This document shows positions 1-11,280 of a stretch of DNA of 64,000 nucleotides, piece by piece (position 1 is the first letter of the stretch; the number at the start of each line of letters is the position of its first letter). The translations under genes were made by a program, and so were the position numbers. The notes below the pieces were generated by a model. It was not told where the DNA came from. It did not search any database and worked only from the letters and a program-made list of their open reading frames with translations. Source of the stretch: Sympetrum striolatum. Lineage: Eukaryota > Arthropoda > Insecta > Odonata > Libellulidae. The DNA is taken from the NCBI GenBank assembly GCA_947579665.1, contig OX388345.1:64471454-64535453 (forward strand), read 5' to 3'.

Positions 1-1199
1 CAGAGATGGGTGATGTCTCCCATCTACCTTCACTAATAATTTCAAAACCAGAGAGAAATAAGCAATTAAAAATATGCAAAGCACTAATAAAATTTAAGAC
101 AACATTTTTAAAATGTTTCTTATGGAAATTTGCGAGAAATCATATGCAACCAACAATAAACTTCCTTAAAGAAGTCAGAGTGAGCCATTCACTGAAACTT
201 AAAAATGCCCAACAAGCAATGCACCTCTTTAACGCTTTTGTGCCTGTTGTCGTGTATACACAACAGAGGTTTTCGTATGCCAGGGAATGAACGTCATGTA
301 TACAAGACAGAGAATTTCCTACGCAAAATAACGAACGTCGTGTATAAGGCAGGTAGAAATGGTCAGTGGGTGTGGATTATAACCCTTGAATGCGGGATTT
401 CCGTCCCTTTCCTCGGCAAGCTCGTGGGGGACCATAGGTTGATGGGTCATTTTACAGTGCCGGTCGCAGCATGGGGCTGCCGGAAATGATATATTTTTGC
501 ACTTGTTTTGCCAATAAATTAATTTCGTGATTATTGTTAATATAACATTGGAAAAAAATCCTTGTCTTACGCTGATAATGTATAACTTTCAAATGAAACT
601 CTAGAGTTAATATTAACATATTTACTATACTTTCATAATAAAATTCTGATATGCAAAAATACTCTCATTAGAGAATGCTATGAATAATGTTCTGTTAATT
701 CATTTTAGAGAGCAGTCTATAGCCCGGATGTGAAAGAGGGATAGAAAATATGTTATGTTTTTAATACATGAAAACCATATGGAAATATAGTAAATACGTA
801 AATATTAACAGAGGAACTTCGTTTAAAAGTCGTACATCTTTAGCGCAAGACATTGCTTTCATTTTTAATGTTAGGTTGACAAAAATTACAACAAATAATC
901 ATTTGCCAAAATGTGTGCAAAAACATTTAGTTTCAGACAATTCCTCTGACTCGCGGTCGCAGCCGGATGTTAGCCCCCCACAGGGTTTATGACGATAGGG
1001 TCAGAAATCCCAGGGCTGAGGACTCAAAAATGGTCAAATTTTATACCTGAGGGAAGCAATGCTCATAAATGACTCTGTATATCAGGATAGAATTTCTCCT
1101 AGAGTCCTCCCGCTGACGGTAGAGACTTTCCTCTAAGCCCGCCGTCGCGAAAGGGTTAATGTACTATGAAATAAATGCACACTTTATACTTTCATTTTT
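1..1199. other. Non-coding, no gene recognised
   Basis: Only short frames with poor protein character are present. Two short GC-richer patches occur, near 370-490 and 940-1160. The second ends in a CGCGAAAGGGTTAA string that resembles the right end of a piggyBac-type element, but I could not match a convincing left end. Confidence 0.4.
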
Positions 1200-1799
1200 C
1201 AGAGCCCTTACAAGCCACTTGGATGTACCAAGTCTAAAGCAGCAAATTACCGATTTATTGGCATATAATACTCACTTTTATAGAATTTTTTTCTCAATCT
1301 CATGCTGTTTACACAGATATACTCCTTACATTTTTTATTTGAAATTTTATACTGAATATTTCTCTTCTCCCAAAAAACTTTCTACAGTAATTTTAAAAGC
1401 AGCTGATATATGTACACTCAAATGTGTGCAAGTGCTCACATGCTAAACATCACATTTTCCCCAATTATATGCTTTAAACAGTAGTATTAGAGTTAAAAGT
1501 ACTCTGAAAGCTTAGCTAATTTTACACGTGGGCTTCCTTTGAGAATTGAACTTCTTTAAATTATGGTGTGGTGTTTTATATGCTGATGAATAAATAAATT
1601 TTAATGAACGTGTGAAGGTCTAGTATAAATGAATTTTATTTGTTTTATACAATAGCTCCATCATCATAATAGAATGTAAGAAGAAAATTTTGATGATACA
1701 TTAAAAAATTTAGGGAGTATGTACCTTTTTCCCTTTCCTAATAACTTTTGGCTATCAGCTTCTAAAATTGCAAGTAATATTATTATTATTTTTCAGCAG

Positions 1800-1923
1800 T
1801 CAACTTACTTTGGTAGTGTTCCCACCAAGCATAGATGGAATTGAGGATTTATATAAACTGACCACTCAAATAGTACATTCTTCACAATTTTCTGATGAGG
1901 ACTCTGTAAATAAAAAGAATTAA
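1800..1923 (+). CDS. Terminal coding exon of an unidentified plus-strand gene
   Basis: A polypyrimidine tract and TTTTTCAGCAG acceptor are followed by one base and then 40 open codons ending in TAA at 1921-1923. The peptide starts QLTLVVFPPSIDG and ends SQFSDEDSVNKKN, an acidic then basic tail typical of a real C-terminus rather than intron translation. An alternative acceptor three bases upstream would read another frame for only 15 codons. The stop lies 178 bp from the stop of the minus-strand gene beyond, so the two genes would be convergent. The family is not recognised. A further acceptor with a protein-like frame lies upstream at about 1203, but its donor could not be matched in phase. 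Confidence 0.42.
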
Positions 1924-2101
1924 ATATGTTCAGCTTCCTAAAGTATATTATCCTAGACCATCATTATGGAAATAGCAAAATTAGTTCTTAGTATTTGCTT
2001 TTGCTTTCTTCATGGGAAATTTATTTTAGTCTTCTACAAGAGAAAATTGAGGCATTCACTCATGCTTGATGATATAAATACAGACCTAAAATTATTTTTT
2101 T

Positions 2102-2301
2102 TTACATTTCATAAAAGAAGATACTAACATTACCAACAAGCACTGTATGAGTTGCTTCATGTTGACGAAAAGCAATTGGCACATTATTACTTTCATGCAC
2201 AATTACTTCTGTATTGGTATTCACCATTTTGGTACTTGTCCTCTCAGGCTGAGAAAACATTATTACACCTTGAGATCCTCGACGTTGCTTGGTCTGAAGA
2301 T
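2102..2301 (-). CDS. Probable last coding exon of an unidentified minus-strand gene
   Basis: On the minus strand a TTTCATTTTAG acceptor precedes a clean frame of about 65 codons with stop TAA at 2102-2104. The peptide begins LQTKQRRGSQGVIMFSQPER, continues with TSTKMVNTNTEVIVHE, then HEATHTVLVG. The first two bases complete an Asn codon with the last base of the exon at 2380-2458. A possible donor (GTTG|GTAATG at 2134/2133) could splice it onward instead of reading to the stop. On the minus strand a potential AATAAA signal lies downstream near 2018. The residues are polar and low in hydrophobics, so the tail is probably cytosolic or nuclear. I do not recognise the family. Confidence 0.6.
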
Positions 2302-2379
2302 CTAAAATGAAAAATCATAGATGAAACATTTCCACCAGAACAAAAATAACATAAATATAACCTAGCCATTCCTACTTAC

Positions 2380-2458
2380 TATATTTTGAGAACATCATCA
2401 AACATGAATTCCATATCATGTCCTTGACTTCGTAGAGCGCATTTTCACAATTAATGAT
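2380..2458 (-). CDS. Internal exon of the unidentified minus-strand gene
   Basis: It is bounded by CTTTCAG|ATC and AAATATA|GTAAGT on the minus strand, both good splice consensus. It encodes 26 residues (IINCENALYEVKDMIWN, then SCLMMFSKY) plus one base, which joins in phase to the next exon. It starts in phase 0, matching the donor of the exon at 2539-2601. The other two frames contain stops, which supports this reading. The function is unknown. Confidence 0.6.
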
Positions 2459-2538
2459 CTGAAAGGTAAAATACAAATACTGATAATAATTTCACCAATT
2501 TTCTAATTTTAACGGATAGAAACTATTAAGATCATTAC

Positions 2539-2601
2539 TTCCTCCTCCTTTTTGGCAATTTGATATTTTCCGATAGATTTGTCCCATTGGTCTATCAAAC
2601 A
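2539..2601 (-). CDS. Internal exon of the unidentified minus-strand gene
   Basis: A strong acceptor (CTCTCTTCTTCCAG) is followed by exactly 21 codons, CLIDQWDKSIGKYQIAKKEEE, and a donor GAA|GTAATG. The run is lysine and glutamate rich and suggests a helical or coiled segment that continues into the next exon. Phase 0 at both ends fits the following exon. The previous exon was not located between 2602 and 5214. Confidence 0.58.
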
Positions 2602-3633
2602 CTGGAAGAAGAGAGAAAGGGTTTCCATCTAATTCAGTATCACAGATATTAATAAACAACAATCCTATTCACTTCGGCAACAGAAATGATACAAAAAAGT
2701 TTGGGAACATCCTTCAATTAAAAAAAAGGAAGCATGCCAAGAGAATGTTTAAGTATTATTTTGAATTGATCAAGATACTGAATCAGGTTCTTTATATAAT
2801 TAGTTCTTAATTATATTAGGTTCTTAATATAATTTAGGATATAAATTTGCTCTGAACCAAATAAAACAGTCAGTTTTTTACGAACAAATATATTCTTTAT
2901 GTCAAATCCAATAGTTTTTCAGGTAAATATCTGTTTGACCTGGTTTACGTAAAAAAACTTTTCTCCCAATAAAAAATGTCTGATAAGTGAATGGAGATGT
3001 TTCTCATCTTGCTTTCCTGTCAATGCCTTTAATTGCTCAACTACATTCTGTTAATTATGCAACCTGCTATCTTTCATTTTCATTAGATTATATTTTGTTC
3101 TTTCCTAATTATCAAAAGTTTTATTACTGTACATGCTATGAATATTTATTTCTAACACAGTTTTCTGTGGACCTGTTCCACCTTTAAATTTCCTTAGTGG
3201 AGCTAATGTTAATAAGGCTGAAAATCTTATGAATTTGGAATCTTCCTAGCTTCTCTTACAATATTTTACAACGATGAATACTTTATCAGAAATCAGTAGG
3301 CTGTTTACCCAATACTACTTTTGTTTATGAGAGTTAACTACATCAGTACTCTGTGCCAGATCACTGATTCAATGCTTCGAGAGTTGCATACAACAGGAAA
3401 TGCAAACATATGTTGGAAGGCCATTGACATATAATGCAAAGTCCATTGTGCTATCCTATTGCTGTGAGTTGCATAGGCTCTGTCTGATTTATGTTGGAAT
3501 TCTCTAGAGTATTATTGAAATAAATTAACTAAGAGAAAAACTCTTTCAGCTTGCTCAACTGATTAATTTACATTAGTTTATGCTTGTAAAAGGATTTCTT
3601 TTGAGTTGACTGTGCTTTGGGGAACGCATATAC
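2602..3633. other. Intron-like AT-rich DNA
   Basis: No coding segment is recognised. At 2915-2985 the plus strand carries a copy of sequence found in inverted orientation at about 5150-5232 (see findings). Confidence 0.4.
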
Positions 3634-3846
3634 ACATGGGCATACCCTGCTTTTAGCCTAGGGGGTGCAAATCAGGAATGCAGAAGGGCATAGGGGGGCC
3701 ATATCAGAAATACAAATAAAAAATTCAACATAAATATAAATTTGCATTTACATGTTACATTGTTTTTTGGCATCTAAAAATTTACGTCTTTTTCGGAAAT
3801 TATTCGATGGGGGGGGGAGAAGCTGCCCCACCCTCAGTACGCCCAT
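3634..3846. mobile_element. hAT-type MITE with 8-bp target duplication
   Basis: The element is flanked on both sides by GCATATAC (3626-3633 and 3847-3854), a perfect 8-bp duplication as hAT elements make. Its ends are imperfect inverted repeats: ACATGGGCATACCCTGC on the left and a right end reading ATGGGCGTACTGAGGG on the complementary strand. The 213-bp body has no coding capacity. Confidence 0.72.
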
Positions 3847-3862
3847 GCATATACATATTTCT

Positions 3863-3990
3863 ATGCATCAAAATAAATAATGACTACTACCTTAATGTAT
3901 TTTAAATGGGGGATATATTTCCCGCCTGGCTTCGAACCCTGGTCTTCCTGGTGATACTTCCTATGCAACACAATAGAAGATCACGATCTA
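3863..3990 (-). mobile_element. tRNA-derived SINE copy 1
   Basis: On the minus strand there is a perfect RNA polymerase III B box, GGTTCGAAGCC, followed by sequence shared with a second copy at 4198-4320: the string ACATT.AGGTAGT and a tail ending TTTGATGC. The A box region is degraded. The element is non-coding. Confidence 0.55.
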
Positions 3991-4197
3991 TAACTATGAG
4001 TGAAAATTCAAGCAGAAATATTGGCTGCAACTGCCTCAAACGACCTCCTACTTTTCACATATATTCCTTACGTGAGAAATGTTAATGTTCTCTGGCATCA
4101 AACCCAGGAACAGCATGGTCTTATCTATTTTTTTTCTTAAACCAAGTTTTAATATACATCTTCTATCTAAGCAAGAACTTCCTTTCATTTCAATAAG

Positions 4198-4320
4198 AGC
4201 ATCAAACAAAATAATGAAAAACTACCTCAATGTATTTTAAAGAGGAGATTTTTGCATCATCTTAGCTTCGAACCCAGGATGTTTTCTGAGATAGTCATTA
4301 GTTTAGTAGAAAAGATTCAT
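4198..4320 (-). mobile_element. tRNA-derived SINE copy 2
   Basis: This is a second, diverged copy of the SINE at 3863-3990 in the same orientation. It carries a near-perfect B box (GGTTCGAAGCT) and the shared AAAATACATTGAGGTAGT body. The copies lie about 330 bp apart, so two insertions or a local duplication are both possible. Confidence 0.52.
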
Positions 4321-5214
4321 TGTTATTAGTGGGTCACATTTAGGTATTCAATAGCTCCTTTACTACCATAAAACTCTTCTTATTTTCATCTAATATTTAT
4401 TTACAGAATATGCACATATCTATTCTTTGCTTTCCTTTATGCAAGATCTAGTTCTGATAGTTGTCCGAAATAAGCCAGCAAATGTTTTGTGGTGTTGTTG
4501 CCATTAATGATCAAATAAAATCTCAGTCTGCTCGTAGTAGTTGTAACATACATTAGTTTTCTACATTTTGGTAGGTTCATGTGCCTTCAAATCCTTATTC
4601 ACCAACATTATTGTTGCACATCGATTCCCAGAGATAATAGTGGATGTGGTATCCCCTTGCCTTCCTCCATAGCGTTATTAATGTGTTACCATTACTCCTG
4701 ATGGTTGCCCAACTGGGGTACAGATAATTTGTGGACTTCCTTTTGTATAGCTACTACTGATTGACTTCCTTGGCATTAGTGACCCAATCAGAAATGAGGT
4801 TTCTATCAGTTTAGCTCTTCAGGTCGTAGAAACAAGCCCTTTTACTATGAAAAGTAGTAGCACAGAGAAGGGAGTTGTTGTAACAAGTTTAATGAATTAA
4901 TAGAATTTTTCAGCCACAGTTAATTATTATCATGTGAGGAACAATCAGTTACTACATAAATTAGCTAGCTTGTATCTTTATATGTTGATTTTGCACACTT
5001 CTGAAAGCATTCTAACATATGACAATCGTGTCAGTAAATTTTTACTCATAATTTTGATTTTATCTAAAATGATAAACGGTAAATATCTGTTACAAAATAT
5101 ATCTTTTTAATGCACAAGGATGCCTCCTTCAACTGTGTAAATTTCTTCGACATCAGACATTTTTTAGTAGGAGAAAATGTTTTTTTACGTAAACCAGGTA
5201 CAACAGATACTTAC
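4321..5214. other. Intron-like DNA, no gene recognised
   Basis: No convincing coding exon was found. A 17-codon minus-strand frame starting at an ATG near 5160 reads MSDVEEIYTVEGGILVH and then stops. It is discussed in the findings. Confidence 0.35.
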
Positions 5215-5427
5215 CTGAAATCACACCAGAACACTTCGAATTTACTTATGAGTCTACGTAATTTCAAATAACCATGTAGGTAAAATTCACCATGGTAAAA
5301 TTCTCGATGGTAAATGTTAGTGTCGGAATCGGTTTTATTTTTTACAACGGTGCCCCTGTTTTTAAAGACATCTATCATACACTCCCTGAGTAGGCATTTG
5401 ACAAATGGAAAAAATTCATAAGTACCA
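5215..5427 (-). CDS. Coding exon of an unidentified minus-strand gene
   Basis: The minus strand shows GGTTTTATTCCAG|T, then 70 open codons, then GATTTCAG|GTAAGT. The peptide begins GTYEFFPFVKCLLRECMIDV, has a central KNKTDSDTNIYHREFYHGEF and ends LRRLISKFEVFWCDF. Splice sites on both sides, 70 codons without a stop in AT-rich DNA and protein-like composition support a real exon. It starts with one base completing a codon and ends in phase 2. It probably belongs to the same minus-strand gene as 5971-6051 and/or 2102-2601, but connecting exons are missing. A 35-nt micro-exon candidate between it and 5971 would give compatible phases but is weak. The family is not recognised. Confidence 0.55.
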
Positions 5428-5970
5428 CTGGAATAAAACCATAGATTGTAAGAACATGGACTAAGAATATAGGAATAGCGTGAGTGTTGACATCACACAA
5501 AAAAAGCATCGTTAAGGACGTGAAAGATGTCAGAAAATTTGGGAGCGTTCCTTGTGTGGACAGTATAGGATATACCGGTGGAAGAAGTTGACAATATTTA
5601 CAAGTATCTGGTGAATACATTGAGGAAATAAGTCACATATATTTGCCGAAATTTGTCGGGTTTCTCCCAAACTGTGTGAAACTAAAAATTTACCAATGAT
5701 TCAAAGTAAACGGAGGTTTCGACCCATTTGACTTCTGGGATCGAAGGTGCCGGGAATGAAATTAGAAAAAAGAATGGCTTTCTGTATTATGAAAAATTAT
5801 TGCAAGCTTCATTCGCCCATTTGTAGTTTCAGAGGATACAATTAAAACTTCAAAACCGAAACTTAATCAAGATAATTCAAAAAAACCTGTATTGAGGAAA
5901 TGCCGGGCTGACCACTTGATACAGTAATGCTTTTGGCTAAATATGCTACAGATAAATAATGGTTACTCAC

Positions 5971-6051
5971 CGTAATTTCCTTCAACAGCGAGCGACAATA
6001 TCCGAGGTGGCCAGGGTACTCACCCCATTCAAGAACAAAATTGGGATTCAT
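5971..6051 (-). CDS. Candidate first coding exon, minus strand
   Basis: ATG at 6051 opens 27 codons (MNPNFVLEWGEYPGHLGYCR, then SLLKEIT) that end exactly at a good donor, ACG|GTGAGT, in phase 0. Codon content is balanced compared with the surrounding AT-rich DNA. The peptide has no signal sequence. No family could be assigned. The next exon in phase is uncertain. Confidence 0.45.
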
Positions 6052-6689
6052 GTTCAACCAAAATATAACACAGCTTATTCCGTCAAAACTGTCGATAGTA
6101 ACTTCAGAACGCTTAAATCCCGCAACGAGAACAATCGGATTTTTTGAAATGGCGCTGTTAGTTTTGTGACAGCCAAGGAAACTTCTTACTACGATGTTTA
6201 GATTTTTGAATTATTAAATCCATTACGAGAAACTAGGTGAAAAATGATTGGATATTATTATTTTGTATGTTTGGGTTAAATGACTATTTAATATAAACTA
6301 AACAAATTATATCTAATATTTGCTTTTGTGTTTAAGCTTAGCTGTTAAATCCAAGACTGCGGAATTTGGCAACAAGGATAAAAGTATAAGTCGCGTATGA
6401 AATGGCGGGAAATCCCAGTGAAAAATTAAGAGAGAATGTTGCCGAGTGAAATTAATGGAAATTGATGATAGTTATACGAGAAAGTATATACTACCCATAT
6501 TTTTGAATATATAAAGCTGAAACACAATTTTAAAGCGCAATGAAATTTAGAAAAATAATGTTATAGCACTACGTAAAATAATAACACTATGTAAAACTTA
6601 ATAGCTGTATTTTCAATCATAAATACTAAAGACTTCGTTTTACATAAATGCGTTTAACTGAATTTATTGTTGAATCCGTTTTCTATAGC

Positions 6690-7900
6690 ATTCTTTTTTC
6701 CTTCAAGGTAAGGGTGTGCTTTTTATAGTAATAAAAGCAAATCACCAGATTTTCTAGATACACAGTAAAAAGCCAAAACCGAGCCTTGAAGCACTCCCAT
6801 ATGCACCACATTATATTCACTTGTCTCATTTAACCTTAGCTGTTGTCTGTAAAATGTGATTTAAACCAATCCTGAGAAGTACCTCTAATTCCAATTTCAT
6901 GTAATTTTTATATCAATTTATCAAAAGGTATGGTGTTTCAGGTCTTAGAATAGTCATTAACAATAAAATGTATATTTTATCGAGATTTTGATTCACAATG
7001 TTAGAGAAACTTTCTAAGATCTGTCTGGTTTCTTTCTTATTTTGATAAGCAAATTGTCTGAAAGACAATCACACTTGTCAAAATAATCAGTAAGAGAATT
7101 ATCTACATTTTTTTCTAAAACTTTAGTTGGAGTAGAAAGCAAGGAGATGGGTCTGTAGTTATTAAGTCATCAAGTTTTCCACCTTTACGCCTGCTCTTTT
7201 CATTCCTTTAAGAACAACACTTTGTGATATACTTAAGATGATTAGTTTCCCAACAATAAGTATAAGAATAGAATTATTCTAAAGATCCTTTGCCCTTATC
7301 TGGTACCAGTCAAAGGCATTAGGTATGGATTCCGTGATAAGGCTGTGCGTTTTTCTATCTGTGATCTCACTCATATCAAATGTATTTGAATGAGAAAAGG
7401 AAGTATCTAAAGGAAATGTAAAGGTTAAACTTAGTTTTAAGATGTGTACTTTATTTGTGAGATTATGGAGAAGTTCATTATCTATTTTACTTATGAGGCA
7501 ATTTGTTCCTAATTTATTTAGAATTGATTTTTTTGTATCATAACTAGGTCTTCCTAATATTTTGTTTATATTTTGCCAAATATTTCTGGAGTCACAACTA
7601 TTCATATTTGAATAAAACTGATTTTCTGTGATTTTATTTCATTATTTAGCTTATTTTTGTAAGTATTTTATGAATACTTACATTTAATTTTAGCTGGGTT
7701 ATTTCTAGATAGATTAAATAATCTGTCCCTTATCTTTAAATTTTCAATTAACTCCTGTGTAATCCAGTACTTTTTCAACTGCTTATGCTTATACATATAT
7801 TTTTAATTTGTATTGTATATAGCAAGATTGCACTTTTATGATGAGTTTATTGTAGTACTTTTCAACATCCACTTTACAAAAGTGCGGATCTCAAGCTATA
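6690..7900 (-). mobile_element. Decayed LINE (non-LTR reverse transcriptase), minus strand
   Basis: On the minus strand a 108-codon frame at 7279-7605 has the character of the linker before a LINE reverse transcriptase (for example IWQNINKILGRPSYD). Downstream frames, interrupted by several shifts and stops, retain pieces of RT such as KLHEIGIRGTSQDWFK near 6880-6930 and degraded remains of the PQGS and LGPLLF region near 6790-6830. This is an old, inactive copy. It differs in sequence from the LINE at 45.5-48.5 kb. Confidence 0.6.
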
Positions 7901-8694
7901 GAGTTTATACTGCTTTTTGATCTCTTATCATTAATACTAAATTAAAATTAAAGAGAAGCCGAAGACACACATGGATCATCCTTCATAAATAAGATATTTA
8001 CACTCATCTGCCAGAATGGTAGATGTCATCCAGACATAAGTTAACTAAACTATTTCCAAAAACTTCTTCTCTTGTAAAACTATTATTCATAGATCTTAAT
8101 CCATGTTATGCCATAATATCTTTGTATGGAATAATGTTTAAGTTGAATTATTGAATAATGTTTAATGTATACATTCTAGTTTCATCAAAAATAAGTGCAA
8201 GCTTCTATTTAATGATAGTAATTTGAAAATAAAATAGAATGTAAACATGCACTTATTTATTTTAGATTAATAAGCACAGATACTGTCAATCAGGTTTTAT
8301 ATTTCAATCATTCCATCAATTTCATCAATTACCTTCAAATTATGCTGAAAAAATGATAAAATATTGGAATTTTACAAGCTAAAAAACAAGTCTCACTACA
8401 TCCACAATCATTTAGTTTCCAGCTTGACTAGATAAAACTTCTAGTTTTCCTTAAGATTTCCTAATACTTAAGGCCTTTGATTGTGGTTTAGTTTACAACT
8501 GGATTTCTGCCTCAAAGTCATAACATTTTTCTTTAATTGGGCCTGCAGAAATTGGGCAGGGGCTTATAATTAGGTATTATACCTGAATTTCATAACTTTC
8601 TGCCATCTGATGAAAAATATGCTAAAGGTTGCACATTTTTTCATACTTGCTGTTGAAAGTGCAACTGGTACATTCACTTTGCTAACTGCTATTT

Positions 8695-8915
8695 TTTCAG
8701 GCATAGCTACTGTTACCTCTTATTGGTGATGTCTTCCTAAGCTCTTGAACTTGTCAGGGGATGCTTCAACAAGACAACAGCAACAACAAACACGCACAAC
8801 CATCCCCTGATCAGAAAATTCCGATCAGCCAGGATTCGAGCCTAGGACCTTGGGATACCAGCAATAGCGTAGATGGACGACTATCCACTCTGTCACCAAG
8901 ACTATTGATGCCTAT
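8695..8915 (-). mobile_element. tRNA-derived SINE
   Basis: Read on the minus strand there is a tRNA-like head with GGTGACAGAGTGGATAG (A-box-like) and GGCTCGAATCC (B-box-like). A body containing GTTGCTGTTGTCTTG and AAGCATCCCCTGAC follows. Part of the body recurs at 40690-40785 without the head. Confidence 0.5.
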
Positions 8916-9164
8916 ACTTCTGAAATTCATTCCTTAAATAACTTCAGTATGTTTCATTACGCCCTACAGCAAAATATATGCTTTTGTAAAGTTTGCTGAT
9001 TAATTTGGTAGTAAATAATACACTGAAAATGAAGGAAATGTAACAAATGATTACAAAAGGAAATGGTTTTCATATTTTCTTTATTTTTCACTAAGGAGTT
9101 CTAATATTATCTTATAGCTATTTCCATATGTGACTTCTGTTGTATATCATGCACGATTATCTTC

Positions 9165-9166
<2 letters not shown>

Positions 9167-9233
<67 letters not shown>
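9167..9233. repeat. (TA)n microsatellite
   Basis: About 33 uninterrupted TA dinucleotides. It is a simple repeat and likely polymorphic. Confidence 0.97.
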
Positions 9234-9235
<2 letters not shown>

Positions 9236-10549
9236 TTATCAACATTAATTATGCATCATCAATGCTATCAAGTGGATATCAAAATAGTATTTTTTATTAA
9301 TTAGAGGGACTTTAATCTCATTTAAAATAAGCAAATCTTTATGGTTCACATGCAGCACAGTACTTGCTTCTTATCATCCAATATCAAACATGTTGATTGA
9401 TAAAAATATTTTGATACAAAATTTTAATGATTGCTGCAAAGAAGACTCAATTATGAAAAATACTATAAAATCAAGGCTCCAGCAGTATTTTAATTACAAT
9501 AAATTAGTAAACATAAATATTGTTCCAAAGTAAGTCTTATTTTCTTTAGGTAAAGATAATATGTTTAGTTTAGCTGATGAAATTCCAGAAATATTTACTT
9601 TATTTATTTCACTATTAGGGGGCTGAAATATCTTGCCATCCTTTGGGTTGGAAAGAAAATGACTTTTATTCAAGTAATACTCCAACTTTCATTCCAATAA
9701 ATAACTAGATAATGAGATTATATGCTAGAAAAGCTTATCTAAAATGAGAATGACAAAGAACCATTTTGATGCAGATTTAACAGAAATTTATATATGTCAT
9801 GGGCTTGAAAAAAGATGAGAGTGCGTAAATCAGATCTGAAAATTTCCATTGACTAAAGTATTGTCAACTGTGAAACAGGGGCAAATGAGAATGTATATAG
9901 CACAATATTTCAATATTACAATCTTTGATCAAAATCACTACAAAGCATCAAACTGCAATACCCGTTAATTTTATAAGTTTCCAATTTTCTTCCAGGATTT
10001 TATCTATAAAATTTCAATTTATTTCTTGCATTATAAATTCAATAAGCTAATGCAAATGCATATGCAACTGATAGAGTTGGCTTACAAAGTGGCGAGACTG
10101 AGAATTAATTTTCTTGATCAATGTGTAAATCTTTCTTTAGAGACCCTAGACTTGTCTTACCCAGACACAGCTTGAGAAAAGTTTACATAAGCTAAACTTT
10201 ATTTGGAAAACATAGCATCACTGTACTCACACTGATCAACTCCAACCATAATGAGCCCAACCAGTATTTTTCATGAATTTAAATCAACATCTCACACATT
10301 TACAATAGTTTATGCTGGCGGAACATATTTTCTAAAAAGGAAACGAGCCATAAGGTAGCTTAAACTGAATAATTGTGAAAGATTTCTTTGTTTCTTACAC
10401 ATCATGTCGACTTCAATACTTTCACTTGTATATAAATAAGTATACTCCGCAGTTCCTTTTCAATATACACACTTTTCTCTCCATAGAATTGTCTCAAACC
10501 TAAAAGTAAGGACATTTGCGTAATATACGTAGATAATATTTTTATTAAG
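9234..10549. other. AT-rich non-coding DNA
   Basis: Nothing beyond short chance frames was seen. Confidence 0.4.
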
Positions 10550-11280
10550 ACCATTATGTCAGTTTATTTGCACAGCCAACAACAGACGAAGACACAAAAT
10601 CAAAATGGTTGAGTGCATCTTCATTGTCTGCATACCAATGATGAAACCGAAGCGATCCATCTGTAGAGATTCGGGAGGTGAGAATTGTGGCATGAAAATA
10701 TTCTACATGCCATGCGTGCAGGGCATTTCCTCGCCAATTCCGGACATGCAGTAGCTTATGTGAACCAGCGATATCATTCCCAAAATCGTTTCCTAATGGA
10801 AGAGCAGCAACATTCTAACAGATGTATACGTTCGTTGGATGGCCCATCTCCGTGATGGTTATGACCAAATGTTGGTTTCCAGCCGGTCCTCCAACTAACG
10901 CTCCGCATAACTATCGCCGTAAAAGTTTTTGGTATAAGATATCCGGGTATTTACCGGTGAAGGACGTGAGCAGTCCAGCCAAAACTTTTCAGAAAAGGCC
11001 CAGAGGAGCAACCGAGTGTTCCTCCACAGATTGGTGCTGTGGCTCTACTCTGGGAGAGGTGTGGGGTCCTCCACAACCACAGGCATTGGACAAGAGCCAT
11101 TGCCGATCTCACCACAGCTTCCTCCGTGAACTTGATGTGAATGAACTGTGGCTTGGCTCATTGCATCCGTGACCATTGTGCTCTTTGTTGACGATGTTTT
11201 GAAGCGACGTCCGTCGATGAAAGAGCTAGTGGCACCACGGTTAAGTTTTCCTTGAGGAAGAGATAAAAGCAGAATTATTT
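10550..11280. other. GC-richer block, possibly a decayed coding sequence
   Basis: This 700-bp block has clearly higher GC than its flanks. The plus strand has a 116-codon frame (10822-11172). A different plus frame just upstream reads HAMRAGHFLANSGHAVAYVN and then NQRYHSQNRFLMEEQQHSN before a stop, which looks more protein-like. Frames change without matching splice sites, so an old transposon or pseudogene is the likeliest explanation. No family was recognised. Confidence 0.3.

Noticed and set aside
376..1159. Possible piggyBac-type element between AACCCTTGAATGCGGG and CGCGAAAGGGTTAA
   Set aside because: Only about seven terminal bases match between the two ends and the left TTAA is absent.
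4400..4900. Possible LINE fragment on the minus strand
   Set aside because: Some frames looked suggestive but no RT or endonuclease motif could be placed.
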